Source of the DNA: Ignavibacteria bacterium
GTDB lineage: Bacteria > Bacteroidota > Ignavibacteria > Ignavibacteriales > Melioribacteraceae
Assembly (NCBI GenBank): GCA_009773205.1
Contig: WPAE01000007.1
Coordinates: 124,001 to 188,000 of the forward strand
Direction of reading: 5' to 3'
DNA: 64,000 bases
Shown here: piece after piece, positions 35,203-45,011 of the stretch
Layout of the letters: each line of letters opens with the position of its first letter
How positions within the stretch are numbered: position 1 is the stretch's first letter
Translations under genes and position numbers: made by a program
The notes under the pieces: generated by a model
The model's input: the letters and a program-made list of their open reading frames with translations, nothing else
Told to the model about the DNA's origin: nothing
The model's database searches: none

Positions 35203-38200
35203 TTATGTCGGGAAAAACCTAACAGAATCTTCTCCAAGTAGTTGAGTAATTTTGTTTATAAGTTCTTCTGTCATTGTTACTTTATTCGAAATTAAAAACT
35301 CGCGGTTAGCTCCGTTGTCTTTTAATGCAACAACTACTTGCAGTTTGCCTGGATGTTCATCTAAAATATTTTTAAGGTCAAGCATTTTTTCTTTTTGATG
35401 AATTGAAGAATTAACAATGATACCGATACTTTTTGTAAGTTTTAGTTTTACTTCGTTAAGCGGCATGGCTTCATCAACATGAAGTTTAATGGCATCGCCG
35501 CTGCTTTCCAACATACCTTTAACAAGAATTGTTGATTCTGGCAAAATTAAATTTTCGCACTTGGCATAAACTTTAGAAAACATTAAGCACTCGCACGAGC
35601 CGGAAAAATCATCTAATTTGAAGAATGCCATTTTGTTACCGCGCTTATCCATCTTTGTTCTAAAATCTGTAACTACACCAATAGCTCGTACAGGCTCTTT
35701 AAAATTGTATGTGTCATCCTCGCCAAGATGAACAGAAGCGAAAGAATTATATTCTGACTCAAATTTTCTGAGCGGATGATCTGTAAGGTAAAATCCTAAC
35801 ACTTCGCGTTCTTTTGCCAGTCTATCTTTTACTTCCCAAGGCGGAACGTTTGGTAATGTTCTTTTAACATCTTCATAAGAATTGTGAGATTCACCAAATA
35901 AACTATCGGCATTTGAACATTTAGATTCTTGAACTCTGCTTCCAAACTCTAACGCTTCTTGAATTGCTAAAAAATTTTGTGCACGGCTTCCGCCTAATGA
36001 ATCGAAAGCTCCGGCTAGAACAAGACCTTCTAAAGCTCGTTTATTAACAACTCTTGTATCAACATTGGAAGAGAAATCATAAATATCTAAAAAATTTCTA
36101 TCCAGATTTTCGTGTGAACTTTTGATTGACTCTACAGCGCCAACGCCAACATTTTTAATTGCGCTCATTCCAAATATGATTGTCTTTTTCTTGACACCAA
36201 ATTTTACTGTTGGATGATTTATATCCGGAGGCTGAACTTTAACGCCGAGCTTTCTGCAATCTTCCAAAAGTGCAGTAACTTTTTCTGTATCGCCATATTC
36301 GTTAGAAAGGTTGGCAGCAAGAAATTCTTCCAGATAATGTGCTTTTAAAAATGCAGTTTGATAAGCTACAACTGAGTATGCAACGGAATGGCTTTTATTA
36401 AAACCATAATTGGCAAACTTGTCAATCACATCATAAATTTCAGAAGCAATTTTCTTATCTATATTATTTGTAGAAGCGCCGGCAACAAATATTTCTTTTT
36501 GCTCTGCCATAGCTTGTGAATCTTTTTTACCCATAGCCCGGCGAAGTATATCTGCTTCCGCCAATGTCATTCCCGCAACTTTGTTTGCAATCTGAATTAC
36601 TTGCTCTTGGTAAACAATAACGCCATAAGTCTCCTTTAAAATTGATTCCAGAATAGGATGCAGATAAGTAATTTTTTTCTTTCCATGTTTGCAAGCAATG
36701 AAGTCATCAATAAAATCCATTGGTCCGGGGCGGTAAAGCGCATTCATAGCTGAAAGATCTAAAATTGAAGATGGACGAAGTTGTTTTAAGTACTCACGCA
36801 TTGGTCCGCTTTCAAACTGGAATACTGCTGTTGTTTGCCCGCGGCTAAATATCTCATAAGTTTTAGGATCATCAATTGGAATATCATCAATTAAAATTTC
36901 TTCGCCGCGGTTTACTTTAACGAGTTCAATAGTATCGCGGATAATTGAAAGCGTGCGCAGACCAAGAAAATCCATTTTAAGCAAGCCGGCATCTTCAAGG
37001 TCTTTCATGTTAAACTGGGTTACAAGTGCATTATCATCGCCATAAATAGCAAGCGGCACGTGATCGCTAACTGCGCCGGGAGTGATTACGACACCCGCTG
37101 CATGTTTAGAAGCGTTGCGGTTCATTCCTTCAAGAATTCTCGAGTACTTTAGAAGTTCCAGCATCACCGGATCGGTAGTGTTCTTCAGATCGCGTAGTTC
37201 AGGAACTTCTTCTAAAGCTTGATCAATTGTAAAGACACGTCCAAACTTAGATGGAATCCACTTTGTAATTTCATTCACTTTTGGAATGGGAATTTTCAGA
37301 ACACGCGCAACATCTCGAATTACAGCTTTTGAAGATAATCTATTAAAAGTGATTATCTGCGCAACAGAGCTTTCGCCATACTTTTCTTTTACATACTTGA
37401 TAACATCCTCGCGTTTATCATCGGCAAAGTCAACATCAATATCGGGCATAGATTTACGCGAAGGATTCAAAAATCTTTCGAAGAGTAAATTGTATTTAAG
37501 GGGATCAACATCAGTAATTCCAAGAGCGTATGCAACCAAACTGCCAGCCGCACTTCCTCTTCCGGGACCAACCGGAATTCCCTTTTTCTTTGCTGCGTTT
37601 ATAAAATCTTGAACAACAAGGAAGTAGCCCGGATACTGCATTTCGTTAATAACTTTTACTTCGTATCTAAATCTGTCTTCAATTTCCGGCGTAATAGTTT
37701 TGAATCTTTTTTGCAAACCATCTTCGGCAAGCTGAACAAAATATTCATCTAATGTTTTTGCGTTAGAATCTTTTGGAATTGGAAAATGAGGAAAAAGATG
37801 TCCTTCAGATTTAAGATCAACATTAATTTTTTGTTCTATCTCAAGTGTGTTTTCAATTGCGCCCTTGAAATTCTTGAAAATCTTTTTCATTTCATCTGCG
37901 CTTTTGAAATAGATCTCATCGGTGCCGTAACGCAAATCTTTATAATTAACAGTTCCGGTTTTATCGCCAAGACATAGCAAAACGTTATGAGGAATTGCGT
38001 GTTCTTTTTCGATGTAATGAATATCATTTGTGCCTACAAGCTTTGCATTAATATCGCGGGCAAGCTTTGGCATTCCATCTAGCAGCGGCTGTTCAATCTG
38101 CAAGCCATGGTTTTGAACTTCTAAATAAAAATCATCATCAAACAATTCTTTAAGTTGAATTGCAATTCTTCGGGCTTTAGAGTAATCATCGTTAATTAAT

Positions 38201-38658
38201 GCGGAAGAAATTGGACCGGCTGGGCAAGCAGTTGTGCAAATTAAACCTTCACTGTATTTCTGTAAAGTTTCAAAATCAATTCTGGGGCGGTAATAAAACC
38301 CTTCCGTGTGCCCAATTGTCGAAAGCTTCATCAAGTTTTTGTAGCCAACATTATTCTTTGCAAGCAGTACAAGATGATTGTAATGTTTCTTCTTTGTTCC
38401 GTAATCTGGCTCATCGCCTTTACGGTCAAATCGTGTTCCATCAATTACAATGTATGCTTCCATTCCAATGATTGGCTTAATTCCTTCTTTAATAGCCTTC
38501 TTGTAAAACTCGGAAACGCCAAACATTACACCGTGGTCTGTTAACGCAACAGCATGCATCTCATGTTTTTTTGCTGCGTAAACAAGAGATTCCACACTGC
38601 AAGCTGCGTCTTGCAAGCTGTAATGCGAATGATTATGTAAGTGTATAAAATCGCTCAT
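35203..38658 (-). CDS. dnaE: DNA polymerase III alpha subunit
   Basis: Replicative polymerase of 1151 residues. The N-terminal PHP domain is visible (FIHLHNHSHYSLQDAACSVE, ALTDHGVMFG), then the palm with the catalytic Asp pair in MPDIDVDFADDKRE near residue 410, GPGRGSAAGSLVAYALGITD, YRPGPMDFI, and the tandem helix-hairpin-helix (GVGAVESIKSS), with an OB fold near residue 1000 (RAIGVVTDFRTKMDKRGNKM). It is the DnaE1 type, without a 3'-5' exonuclease domain. Confidence 0.97.
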   Translation of the reverse strand: MSDFIHLHNHSHYSLQDAACSVESLVYAAKKHEMHAVALTDHGVMFGVSEFYKKAIKEGIKPIIGMEAYIVIDGTRFDRKGDEPDYGTKKKHYNHLVLLAKNNVGYKNLMKLSTIGHTEGFYYRPRIDFETLQKYSEGLICTTACPAGPISSALINDDYSKARRIAIQLKELFDDDFYLEVQNHGLQIEQPLLDGMPKLARDINAKLVGTNDIHYIEKEHAIPHNVLLCLGDKTGTVNYKDLRYGTDEIYFKSADEMKKIFKNFKGAIENTLEIEQKINVDLKSEGHLFPHFPIPKDSNAKTLDEYFVQLAEDGLQKRFKTITPEIEDRFRYEVKVINEMQYPGYFLVVQDFINAAKKKGIPVGPGRGSAAGSLVAYALGITDVDPLKYNLLFERFLNPSRKSMPDIDVDFADDKREDVIKYVKEKYGESSVAQIITFNRLSSKAVIRDVARVLKIPIPKVNEITKWIPSKFGRVFTIDQALEEVPELRDLKNTTDPVMLELLKYSRILEGMNRNASKHAAGVVITPGAVSDHVPLAIYGDDNALVTQFNMKDLEDAGLLKMDFLGLRTLSIIRDTIELVKVNRGEEILIDDIPIDDPKTYEIFSRGQTTAVFQFESGPMREYLKQLRPSSILDLSAMNALYRPGPMDFIDDFIACKHGKKKITYLHPILESILKETYGVIVYQEQVIQIANKVAGMTLAEADILRRAMGKKDSQAMAEQKEIFVAGASTNNIDKKIASEIYDVIDKFANYGFNKSHSVAYSVVAYQTAFLKAHYLEEFLAANLSNEYGDTEKVTALLEDCRKLGVKVQPPDINHPTVKFGVKKKTIIFGMSAIKNVGVGAVESIKSSHENLDRNFLDIYDFSSNVDTRVVNKRALEGLVLAGAFDSLGGSRAQNFLAIQEALEFGSRVQESKCSNADSLFGESHNSYEDVKRTLPNVPPWEVKDRLAKEREVLGFYLTDHPLRKFESEYNSFASVHLGEDDTYNFKEPVRAIGVVTDFRTKMDKRGNKMAFFKLDDFSGSCECLMFSKVYAKCENLILPESTILVKGMLESSGDAIKLHVDEAMPLNEVKLKLTKSIGIIVNSSIHQKEKMLDLKNILDEHPGKLQVVVALKDNGANREFLISNKVTMTEELINKITQLLGEDSVRFFPT

Positions 38659-38663
38659 AATTT

Positions 38664-38815
38664 ATAATTGAGAATTGAGAATGGAGAATTGAGAATTATT
38701 CTCAATTGTCCATTTTCAATTATTTTCGTGTCCAAATCCGCCTTCACCGCGGTTGCTTGCATTCAGATTAATTGAGAACGGAAATTATTCTCAATTCTCA
38801 ATTATCCATTTTCAA
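38664..38815. repeat. ATTGAGAATT-type repeat cluster between dnaE and dut
   Basis: The 157-base gap is built largely from variations of AATTGAGAAT and its complement. One near-perfect palindrome has 10-base arms around a single base (38687-38707). The pattern recurs after a dut-like fragment, from 38770 to 38815 (AATTGAGAA, then ATTCTCAATTCTCAATT and CATTTTCAATTA). It may form hairpins that end dut transcription. Similar runs are familiar from intergenic DNA of several bacterial groups; copy number here is unknown. Confidence 0.6.
38716..38769 (-). pseudogene. Duplicated fragment of the dut 3' end
   Basis: Bases 38728-38759 repeat, exactly, the 32 bases at 38831-38862 inside dut, 103 bases apart. 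Translated in the dut frame the copy reads NLNASNRGEGGFGHENN then stop; dut itself ends DLNTSNRGEGGFGHTGTK. The synonymous and missense changes outside the identical core show it is not a very recent duplicate. Both copies are flanked by the ATTGAGAATT repeats, which suggests recombination between them. Confidence 0.7.
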
Positions 38816-39271
38816 TTATTTAGTTCCAGTGTGTCCAAATCCGCCTTCACCGCGGTTGCTTGTATTTAGATCGTCTGTAATTTTGAAATCAGCTAAATAA
38901 ACTTTAGCAAGTACCAATTGAGCTATTCTATCTCCGCGTTTAATTACAAAATCTTCATCGCCAAAATTGAAAAGAATAATTTTAATTTCGCCGCGGTAAT
39001 CGGAATCAATTGTTCCGGGAGAATTTAAGACTCCTATTCCATGTTTAGCAGCTAAGCCGCTTCTTGGCCGTACTTGAATTTCGTAACCAAGTGGAATTTC
39101 GGCGCGAAGATTGGTTGGCACTAAGGCAACTTTTCCCTTTGGGATAACAATTTCATTTTCCAATGCGGCTCGAACATCAAATCCGCTGCTGCCTTCAGTT
39201 GCATATTCGGGGAGCGGCACATCCAAAAATTTTTCTGAAATGTGCTGAATTTTAATTTCTATTTTTTTCAT
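38816..39271 (-). CDS. dut: dUTP diphosphatase
   Basis: Cleaves dUTP to dUMP and pyrophosphate, keeping uracil out of DNA and supplying dTMP synthesis. All five trimeric dUTPase motifs are present: GSSGFDVRA, RPRSGLAAKHGIGV, GTIDSDYRGEI, RGDRIAQLVLA and RGEGGFGHTG. The start is placed at the ATG at 39271 (MKKIEIKIQH, 151 residues). A possible ATG at 39322 would add 17 unlikely residues and lies upstream of the promoter candidate at 39294-39323. Confidence 0.95.
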   Translation of the reverse strand: MKKIEIKIQHISEKFLDVPLPEYATEGSSGFDVRAALENEIVIPKGKVALVPTNLRAEIPLGYEIQVRPRSGLAAKHGIGVLNSPGTIDSDYRGEIKIILFNFGDEDFVIKRGDRIAQLVLAKVYLADFKITDDLNTSNRGEGGFGHTGTK

Positions 39272-39293
39272 TAATCTTAGAGAGTATTTAAAA

Positions 39294-39323
39294 CAAAGAT
39301 ATGAACAAAAAACAATTTTCAAT
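39294..39323 (-). promoter_or_regulatory. Promoter of dut, which decides its start
   Basis: On the minus strand ATTG (39320-39323) is followed after 18 bases by TATCTTTG (39294-39301), an exact TAnnTTTG. Transcription would begin about 15-20 bases before the ATG at 39271, which excludes the upstream ATG at 39322. Confidence 0.55.
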
Positions 39324-39361
39324 TATTGATTTTAAAGAAACTGCTTAGGTGGTACCAACTT

Positions 39362-40849
39362 CTATTTAATTCGAAGCAGCAGTTTGCTGAGTTTTACTAC
39401 TTCGTTCTTGTTTACAATACGAAGTAAAAACATCATGCCGAAGAATACAATGAGAATTAAAAATTTAAGTGCAATTGTTAAACCGCTTGTAAAGTATAAG
39501 TAATAATAAACTCCGCATGCGGCAAAAAGCAGTAAAATCAGTCTTGCAATTTTCGAAATCTCGTATTCTATTTTATAGAATTTTTGCGAATAGTAATAAA
39601 GCCCGTATGCCATAACCATATAAGCTGTTAAAGTTCCCAAAGCTGCGCCAATAATTCCAAGTATCGGTATCAATAACAAATTAACAATAACATTAACAAC
39701 TGCGCCTGCTCCGGTAACAATCGGGAAATATTTTGTCTTTTCTTCAATATAAATTCCAGCTTGAAAGTTGTAATATATTCCATTGAATAAATATCCAAGT
39801 AAAATTATTGGAACAATAACAAACCCTTCTTGATAACTCTCTTGATAAATTGAGATTCCAAAAACTTTCATTTTCATCAACTCATCAATAAACAAAGAAA
39901 TGAGAATCCACAAGACACTTGTAAAGACTAGAAACAGAGTTAGCACCTTAGAAAAGATCTCTTTAGCATTTTTTTCTTTTGCGTTTGTTAAGAAGAAAGG
40001 CTGCCACGCAAACTGGAACATCATAACTACAAGCATCATTAATGTACCAAGTTTGTATGAAGCAGAAAAAACACCTAATGTTTCGTAGTTCGTTAACTTT
40101 TCAACCATCGGACGGTTAATAACTTGAACAATTGCCGCCGATAAACTTGCAGGCAAATATGGAACGCCAAATACAAGCATCTTCTTCAAGTATTCTTTAT
40201 CAATTACCCACTTAAAGTTTTTAAGAATATCCGGAGACAGCAATACAAGGCTTAATAAAGAAGCGAGTAAGTTTGCAACAAAGATTGATTCCATTCCCCA
40301 TTTTAGTTTAATGAAGAAGAGCAAGTTTAGCAGCAGATTAACAAGAATGTTTACCAAACGAATTAGCGCAAACTTTTTCGATTTTCTTTCAAGGCGTAAA
40401 TAAGCGAAAGGTATAACTGTAATTGTATCTAAAATTAAAATGAGAATTAAGTAGTAGAAAAATCTGTAATATCTTTCTGGACTGTTGAACAAGTACTTTG
40501 AAGGTATGTCTAAAAAATTTATGAATAGACTTTGAGCTGAGAATAACACTGCTGCAAAAACAACTGAAGAAGCAGTTATAGCAATCATAGCTGTTGAAAA
40601 AATTTTCTTTTTTGTTTCTTCTGGATTTTGCGAAGCGTACTTCATGAAAGCCGCATCCATTCCGTAAATGAAAACTACATTTAAGAATGCGATTGCAGCA
40701 TAATAATTATTGTAAATCCCCATTTCACCTTGATCTGGCAGAACGTGAGTATAAAAAGGTGTTAATATGAACCCGAGAAAACGCCCGAGAATTGTACTGA
40801 TTCCATAAATAGCAGTGTCTTTGGTAAGCTCTTTAATTTTTTCTAACAT
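39362..40849 (-). CDS. Polysaccharide flippase (Wzx/MOP superfamily)
   Basis: A 495-residue inner-membrane protein with about 14 predicted helices. The start LTKDTAIYGISTILGRFLGF and following FYTHVLPDQGEMGIYNNYYA are typical for the polysaccharide-export branch of the MOP flippases, which move undecaprenyl-linked repeat units to the periplasm. It is detached from the main polysaccharide locus (from 42300) by two unrelated genes, so its substrate is not clear. The nearest gene upstream is a thioesterase (21 bases). Confidence 0.88.
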   Translation of the reverse strand: MLEKIKELTKDTAIYGISTILGRFLGFILTPFYTHVLPDQGEMGIYNNYYAAIAFLNVVFIYGMDAAFMKYASQNPEETKKKIFSTAMIAITASSVVFAAVLFSAQSLFINFLDIPSKYLFNSPERYYRFFYYLILILILDTITVIPFAYLRLERKSKKFALIRLVNILVNLLLNLLFFIKLKWGMESIFVANLLASLLSLVLLSPDILKNFKWVIDKEYLKKMLVFGVPYLPASLSAAIVQVINRPMVEKLTNYETLGVFSASYKLGTLMMLVVMMFQFAWQPFFLTNAKEKNAKEIFSKVLTLFLVFTSVLWILISLFIDELMKMKVFGISIYQESYQEGFVIVPIILLGYLFNGIYYNFQAGIYIEEKTKYFPIVTGAGAVVNVIVNLLLIPILGIIGAALGTLTAYMVMAYGLYYYSQKFYKIEYEISKIARLILLLFAACGVYYYLYFTSGLTIALKFLILIVFFGMMFLLRIVNKNEVVKLSKLLLRIK

Positions 40850-40870
40850 TTAAGCGAAATCCAACAATAA

Positions 40871-41287
40871 TTACTTCGTTTCAAAATACTTTGCTAATGC
40901 GTCAATATAAACTTTTGGCGGACGAACAGCTTTTTTTGTTTCCTCGCGAATAAAAACATGCGTTGTAAATCCTTCTGCAATTATTTCTCCGGTTTCTTTT
41001 CTCATAACAACATATTCAACTTTTGGTCTTGGAGTGTAAAGTTCTTTAACAGTTGCCTTAATTTCAAGTAAGTCATCGTAAGCGGCTGGAGAAAGGTATT
41101 TTACGCCAGCTTCCACAAGCGGAAGCTGGTAACCTTGCTCTTCAATTTTTCTGTAAGGAAATCCAATTGATCTAAAAAGTTCAGATCTGCCAACTTCAAA
41201 GTATTCCAAATACTTTCCATTGTAAACAAATTGCATTTTGTCTGTATCAGCATACCGAACACGTATTTCTGCAACATTAGTAATCAT
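40871..41287 (-). CDS. YbgC/4HBT-type acyl-CoA thioesterase
   Basis: A 138-residue hotdog-fold protein with the family's catalytic region RYADTDKMQFVYNGKYLEYF: the Asp in DTDKM matches the YbgC/4-hydroxybenzoyl-CoA thioesterase active site. It hydrolyses acyl-CoA or acyl-ACP esters in the cytoplasm; the natural substrate is unknown. It lies about 60 bases after accA and just before the flippase gene. Confidence 0.88.
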   Translation of the reverse strand: MITNVAEIRVRYADTDKMQFVYNGKYLEYFEVGRSELFRSIGFPYRKIEEQGYQLPLVEAGVKYLSPAAYDDLLEIKATVKELYTPRPKVEYVVMRKETGEIIAEGFTTHVFIREETKKAVRPPKVYIDALAKYFETK

Positions 41288-41334
41288 TGATTTATAAGAA
41301 GTTTAGTGGATGAACAACAAATTTTTATGAAAGT

Positions 41335-41363
41335 GAGTTTATGAAATTATTCTTCATAAACTC
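41335..41363 (-). terminator. Hairpin overlapping the accA stop codon
   Basis: GAGTTTATGAA (41335-41345) and TTCATAAACTC (41353-41363) form a perfect 11-base stem. The accA stop lies in the loop and part of the coding end in one arm. No long T-run follows on the minus strand, so it may stabilise the mRNA end rather than terminate. Confidence 0.4.
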
Positions 41364-42297
41364 CCATCTTGCCAAATTTTTCTAATCTATTTGAAACAAG
41401 TTTATCCGGCTTAATTTTTAACAAATTAGTAAGCTCTTCTTTAAGAGCTGCTTTTAAAGTAACAGCCATTTGATTATGATCTTTATGCGCTCCGCCAAGC
41501 GGCTCAGGAATAATTCTATCAATAATTCCCTGCTCAAGCAAATCCTCGGCGGTAAGTTTTAATGCTTCTGCAGCTTGCTCTTTATATTCCCAACTGCGCC
41601 ACAAAATACTTGAACACGATTCTGGACTAATTACCGAGTACCAAGTATTCTGCAGCATCAAAATTCTATCGCCAATGCCAATACCGAGAGCGCCGCCGCT
41701 TGCTCCTTCACCAATAATTGCAACTATTATTGGCACTTTGAGACGGCTCATTTCTAATAAGTTGCGAGCAATAGCTTCGGCTTGCCCGCGCTCTTCTGCT
41801 TCAATACCGGGATAAGCTCCAGGTGTATCTAACATTGTGATTACCGGTATTTTGAATTTCTCGGCAAGTTTCATCAAGCGTAAGGCTTTGCGGTAACCTT
41901 CGGGATTAGGCATACCAAAATTTCTAAAGAGATTTGATTTTGTATCTCTTCCCTTTTGATGACCAATTATCATCACTTTTTGATTATCAATTTTAGCCAA
42001 GCCGCCAACTATTGCATGATCATCTTTAAATGTTCTATCGCCATGAAGTTCGATAAAGCCTTCGGTGATCATATAAATGTAATCGAGTGTGTAAGGGCGT
42101 TCGGGATGGCGGGCAAGCTGAACCCGCTGCCAGCGTGTTAGATTACTGTAAATAGTTTGTTTTAACTGAAGAACTTTTTCTTCAAGTGTTTTTATTTCTT
42201 TTGAAATATCTAAAGCAGTTTCATGCTTACGCATTTCATCTATTTTATTTTCGAGTTCGATAATTGGTTTTTCGAAATCGAGTATGTTTTTTGCCAT
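41347..42297 (-). CDS. accA: Acetyl-CoA carboxylase carboxyltransferase alpha subunit
   Basis: Transfers carboxyl from biotin to acetyl-CoA, the committed step of fatty-acid synthesis, together with AccD. The 316-residue protein has the family helices [20 protein letters not shown], the core region [40 protein letters not shown], and the oxyanion Gly pair [15 protein letters not shown]. AccD is not in this window. The stop lies in a hairpin (41335-41363), and its start is 2 bases after the GT2 fusion gene. Confidence 0.96.
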   Translation of the reverse strand: MAKNILDFEKPIIELENKIDEMRKHETALDISKEIKTLEEKVLQLKQTIYSNLTRWQRVQLARHPERPYTLDYIYMITEGFIELHGDRTFKDDHAIVGGLAKIDNQKVMIIGHQKGRDTKSNLFRNFGMPNPEGYRKALRLMKLAEKFKIPVITMLDTPGAYPGIEAEERGQAEAIARNLLEMSRLKVPIIVAIIGEGASGGALGIGIGDRILMLQNTWYSVISPESCSSILWRSWEYKEQAAEALKLTAEDLLEQGIIDRIIPEPLGGAHKDHNQMAVTLKAALKEELTNLLKIKPDKLVSNRLEKFGKMGVYEE

Positions 42298-42299
42298 TG

Positions 42300-44288
42300 C
42301 TACTCCGTTCTAAAAAACATTTTTGAAAATGTCTTACCAAGAATTTCTATGTCTAACCAAAAATTTTGATTCCTAGCATAAAAAATTTCTAATTTTTTTA
42401 TTTCATCGAAATCCGGCTGGGTAAATCCCTCTATAAACCATAATCCAGTTAAGCCAACTTTACCTACATACAAACTATCATGGTAAGAAGAGGTTTGTGC
42501 CCCTACAAAAGATTTATTTCCAACACACACTTGCGGAAGGCCTAGTATAAATTGAGTAAAAGCACCTTTTTTTGATGTTAACTTCTGAAACAAATATATA
42601 AACGGATAAAGCAAAAATAAAGCCAAGATACCTGCAGATAGATCGAAGAATCTTTTGGTTATTCTGTTACTCAAAGCAGAAACATTATAATTTACTTTTA
42701 ACAAAGACATATCATCTAGCATTGTCATCGAGGATTTGCCGACGAGATAATCTAACTCTTTACCAACAACAAGAAATTCAACATTAAGCCCTTGGCATGC
42801 AGATACCACTGAGAACATTTGATTAAAGTGAATATCATCTGATGAAAAAATGACTTTGTCTATCTTCTCTTCTTCAATTATTTTCTTTAGGTTTTCTGTT
42901 GAGCCGAGAAACTGATAAGCGCCCAATTTTTCGCCTATTGATTTTCTGGAAAGCCCGATAAAGCCGATTATGTGATAAAGTTTTACAACGCTGGATTTAA
43001 GTTTAGCAGCTACATCTTCAATGCGGTTTTCGCTTCCTACAATAAGAGTTCTTGCTTTCTTTGTATCGGCTTTCAAACCAAACTTGAAAATTACCTTAAG
43101 CAGAATGCGCCATAGTAGAAAAACTACAAAACAAACAGAGTATGTAATAAGAACAACAGCGCGGCTAAAACCAAACTGCTTAAAGAAATATGTAGCTGCA
43201 GAAAGAAAGAGCAATCCGTAAACAAGTGAAATAAACATCCTCGATACGGAAATTGTATTTTTCTTGTAAGCGCCGCTTAGAAGAGAAATGAAAACTTGTA
43301 TTAGCGAAGGCACAAAGTAAACCCACGGCTTAGCGTAATAAGGAAATCCATTTGTTCGTGATTCTAAGTATAATTTTTCTGCAACAATAACAACCGAAGA
43401 GTAGACAGTCAGATCGGCAATAACTGAAATTATAGAAAGTTTATAAACGTTGGCAAAAGCAATCAGTTTTCTAAAAACTATTGCCATCTGAAGAATTGAT
43501 TCAACAATGAAAGAAGTAGAGAAATGTTTTTTTACAAAAAGGTGCATTGCATCGTAAAATACTTTTGTTTCATCTATGCTGCTCCTCTTAGTGCTTTCAC
43601 CTTTATAGTGTATTATTTCTGTTTCGTGAACGTAAAAAACTTTGAAACCGGCTTGCTGGGTTCTGTAACACAAATCTAAATCTTCGCCATACATAAAAAA
43701 CTGTGGATCGAAGCCGCCGATTTTATCATATACTTCACGCCGCATCATCATAAAAGCACCGCTTACTGCATCAACTTCGTAAGTTTGATTTTCATCTAAA
43801 TAGGTAAGGTTGTAACGTGCAAATAATTTGCTTTTAGGAAACAGCGAACTTAATCCCATAACTTTTGTAAATGAAGTCCAAGGACCGGGAAAACCTCTTC
43901 TGCATGCAAGCTGTAAAGAACCATCTGGATTAAGAACCTTACAGCCAGCAATTCCGCAAATTGGATTCGTTTCAAAAAAGTTTATCATTTTAGAAAAAGT
44001 ATCTTCTCTAACAATTGTGTCCGGATTAATCAGAAGAAAGAATTTTCCTTTTGCAAGTTCCAAAGCTTGATTATTAGCAGCGCCAAAGCCAACATTTTTT
44101 TTGTTGTCAATCAGATTAATTGAAGGAAACTTTTCTCTGATTGCTTCAACACTCCCGTCATCGGAAGCATTATCAACTACAAAAATTTCTGTTGATAAGT
44201 TAGAGGAAGCTTTTGAAATAGAACCGAGAAGATTCAGAACGAATTCTTTTACATTGTAATTAACTATTATAATAGATAGCTCAATCAT
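42300..44288 (-). CDS. GT2 glycosyltransferase fused to a degenerate glycosylphosphotransferase
   Basis: A 662-residue fusion. Residues 1-250 are a GT2 enzyme ([36 protein letters not shown], and [18 protein letters not shown]), resembling rhamnosyltransferases. Then come four membrane helices (about 275-400), a CoA-binding-like domain ([18 protein letters not shown]) and a C-terminal domain opening [20 protein letters not shown] and ending GLTGLW and [12 protein letters not shown], as in bacterial sugar transferases. The central core (KFRSM and DELPQ region) is absent, so this end has probably lost phosphosugar transfer. It may be a stabilising or regulatory remnant. Confidence 0.8.
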   Translation of the reverse strand: MIELSIIIVNYNVKEFVLNLLGSISKASSNLSTEIFVVDNASDDGSVEAIREKFPSINLIDNKKNVGFGAANNQALELAKGKFFLLINPDTIVREDTFSKMINFFETNPICGIAGCKVLNPDGSLQLACRRGFPGPWTSFTKVMGLSSLFPKSKLFARYNLTYLDENQTYEVDAVSGAFMMMRREVYDKIGGFDPQFFMYGEDLDLCYRTQQAGFKVFYVHETEIIHYKGESTKRSSIDETKVFYDAMHLFVKKHFSTSFIVESILQMAIVFRKLIAFANVYKLSIISVIADLTVYSSVVIVAEKLYLESRTNGFPYYAKPWVYFVPSLIQVFISLLSGAYKKNTISVSRMFISLVYGLLFLSAATYFFKQFGFSRAVVLITYSVCFVVFLLWRILLKVIFKFGLKADTKKARTLIVGSENRIEDVAAKLKSSVVKLYHIIGFIGLSRKSIGEKLGAYQFLGSTENLKKIIEEEKIDKVIFSSDDIHFNQMFSVVSACQGLNVEFLVVGKELDYLVGKSSMTMLDDMSLLKVNYNVSALSNRITKRFFDLSAGILALFLLYPFIYLFQKLTSKKGAFTQFILGLPQVCVGNKSFVGAQTSSYHDSLYVGKVGLTGLWFIEGFTQPDFDEIKKLEIFYARNQNFWLDIEILGKTFSKMFFRTE

Positions 44289-44294
44289 TCTGAG

Positions 44295-45011
44295 TTAGTT
44301 TAGTTTTCCAAAGATGCTTTTTAATCTTAGCTTCCAAACCATAAAGATTGCTTCAACTACAATTTTCTTGGACATTTTAGAAGTTCCTTCTACACGATCT
44401 ACAAAAGTTATTGGTATTTCTAAAATATTAAAACCAAGTTTGTATGCTTTGTAATTCATCTCAATCTGGAATGAATAACCATTAGAATGAATTTTATCCA
44501 AATTAATTGCGCTTAAAACTTCTTTTCGGAAGCACTTAAATCCGCCGGTGCCATCTTTAATAGGCATTGAAGTAATAATTCTAGAATAAAGATTTGCACA
44601 ATAGCTTAATATAAGTCTTCCAATGGGCCAGTTAATAACACGAACGCCGAAAATGTAACGGCTTCCAATAACTAAATCATATCGTTTAATCGAATCGAGA
44701 AAGTTTTCTATTTCCTGCGGGTCGTGAGAGTAATCGGCATCCATTTGTATGGCATAATCGTAATCGTTTGCAAGCATATATTTAAAACCGGCAACGTATG
44801 CTGTGCCAAGTCCCATTTTACCTTCACGCTCAATAATTTTAATTCTAGAAATTGATTTAGCAGCTTCTTTAACCCAGCCGGCAGTACCGTCCGGAGAGTT
44901 ATCATCAACAACTAAAACATCAACTGAAGGAAATGAACTGAGAATATCCGGCAATAATTTTTTAACGTTATGTAATTCATTATAAGTTGGAATAATCACG
45001 AGAGTTTTCAT
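44295..45011 (-). CDS. Polyprenol-phosphate mannosyltransferase-like GT2
   Basis: A 238-residue GT2 enzyme of the dolichol-phosphate-mannose-synthase type: IPTYNELHNVKKLLPDILSS, VDDNSPDGTAGWVKEAAK, and the catalytic QMDADYSHDPQEI. It loads a sugar (classically mannose from GDP-mannose) onto polyprenyl phosphate for later transfer in the periplasm. It has no C-terminal membrane helices, so it is the soluble class. It overlaps the downstream end of the glycosylphosphotransferase by 4 bases. Confidence 0.88.
   Translation of the reverse strand: MKTLVIIPTYNELHNVKKLLPDILSSFPSVDVLVVDDNSPDGTAGWVKEAAKSISRIKIIEREGKMGLGTAYVAGFKYMLANDYDYAIQMDADYSHDPQEIENFLDSIKRYDLVIGSRYIFGVRVINWPIGRLILSYCANLYSRIITSMPIKDGTGGFKCFRKEVLSAINLDKIHSNGYSFQIEMNYKAYKLGFNILEIPITFVDRVEGTSKMSKKIVVEAIFMVWKLRLKSIFGKLN

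Noticed and set aside
39272-39322. Upstream start of dut giving 17 more residues
   Set aside because: The extra segment is cysteine- and aromatic-rich, unlike dUTPases, and lies over a TAnnTTTG promoter candidate. The ATG at 39271 begins the conserved fold.
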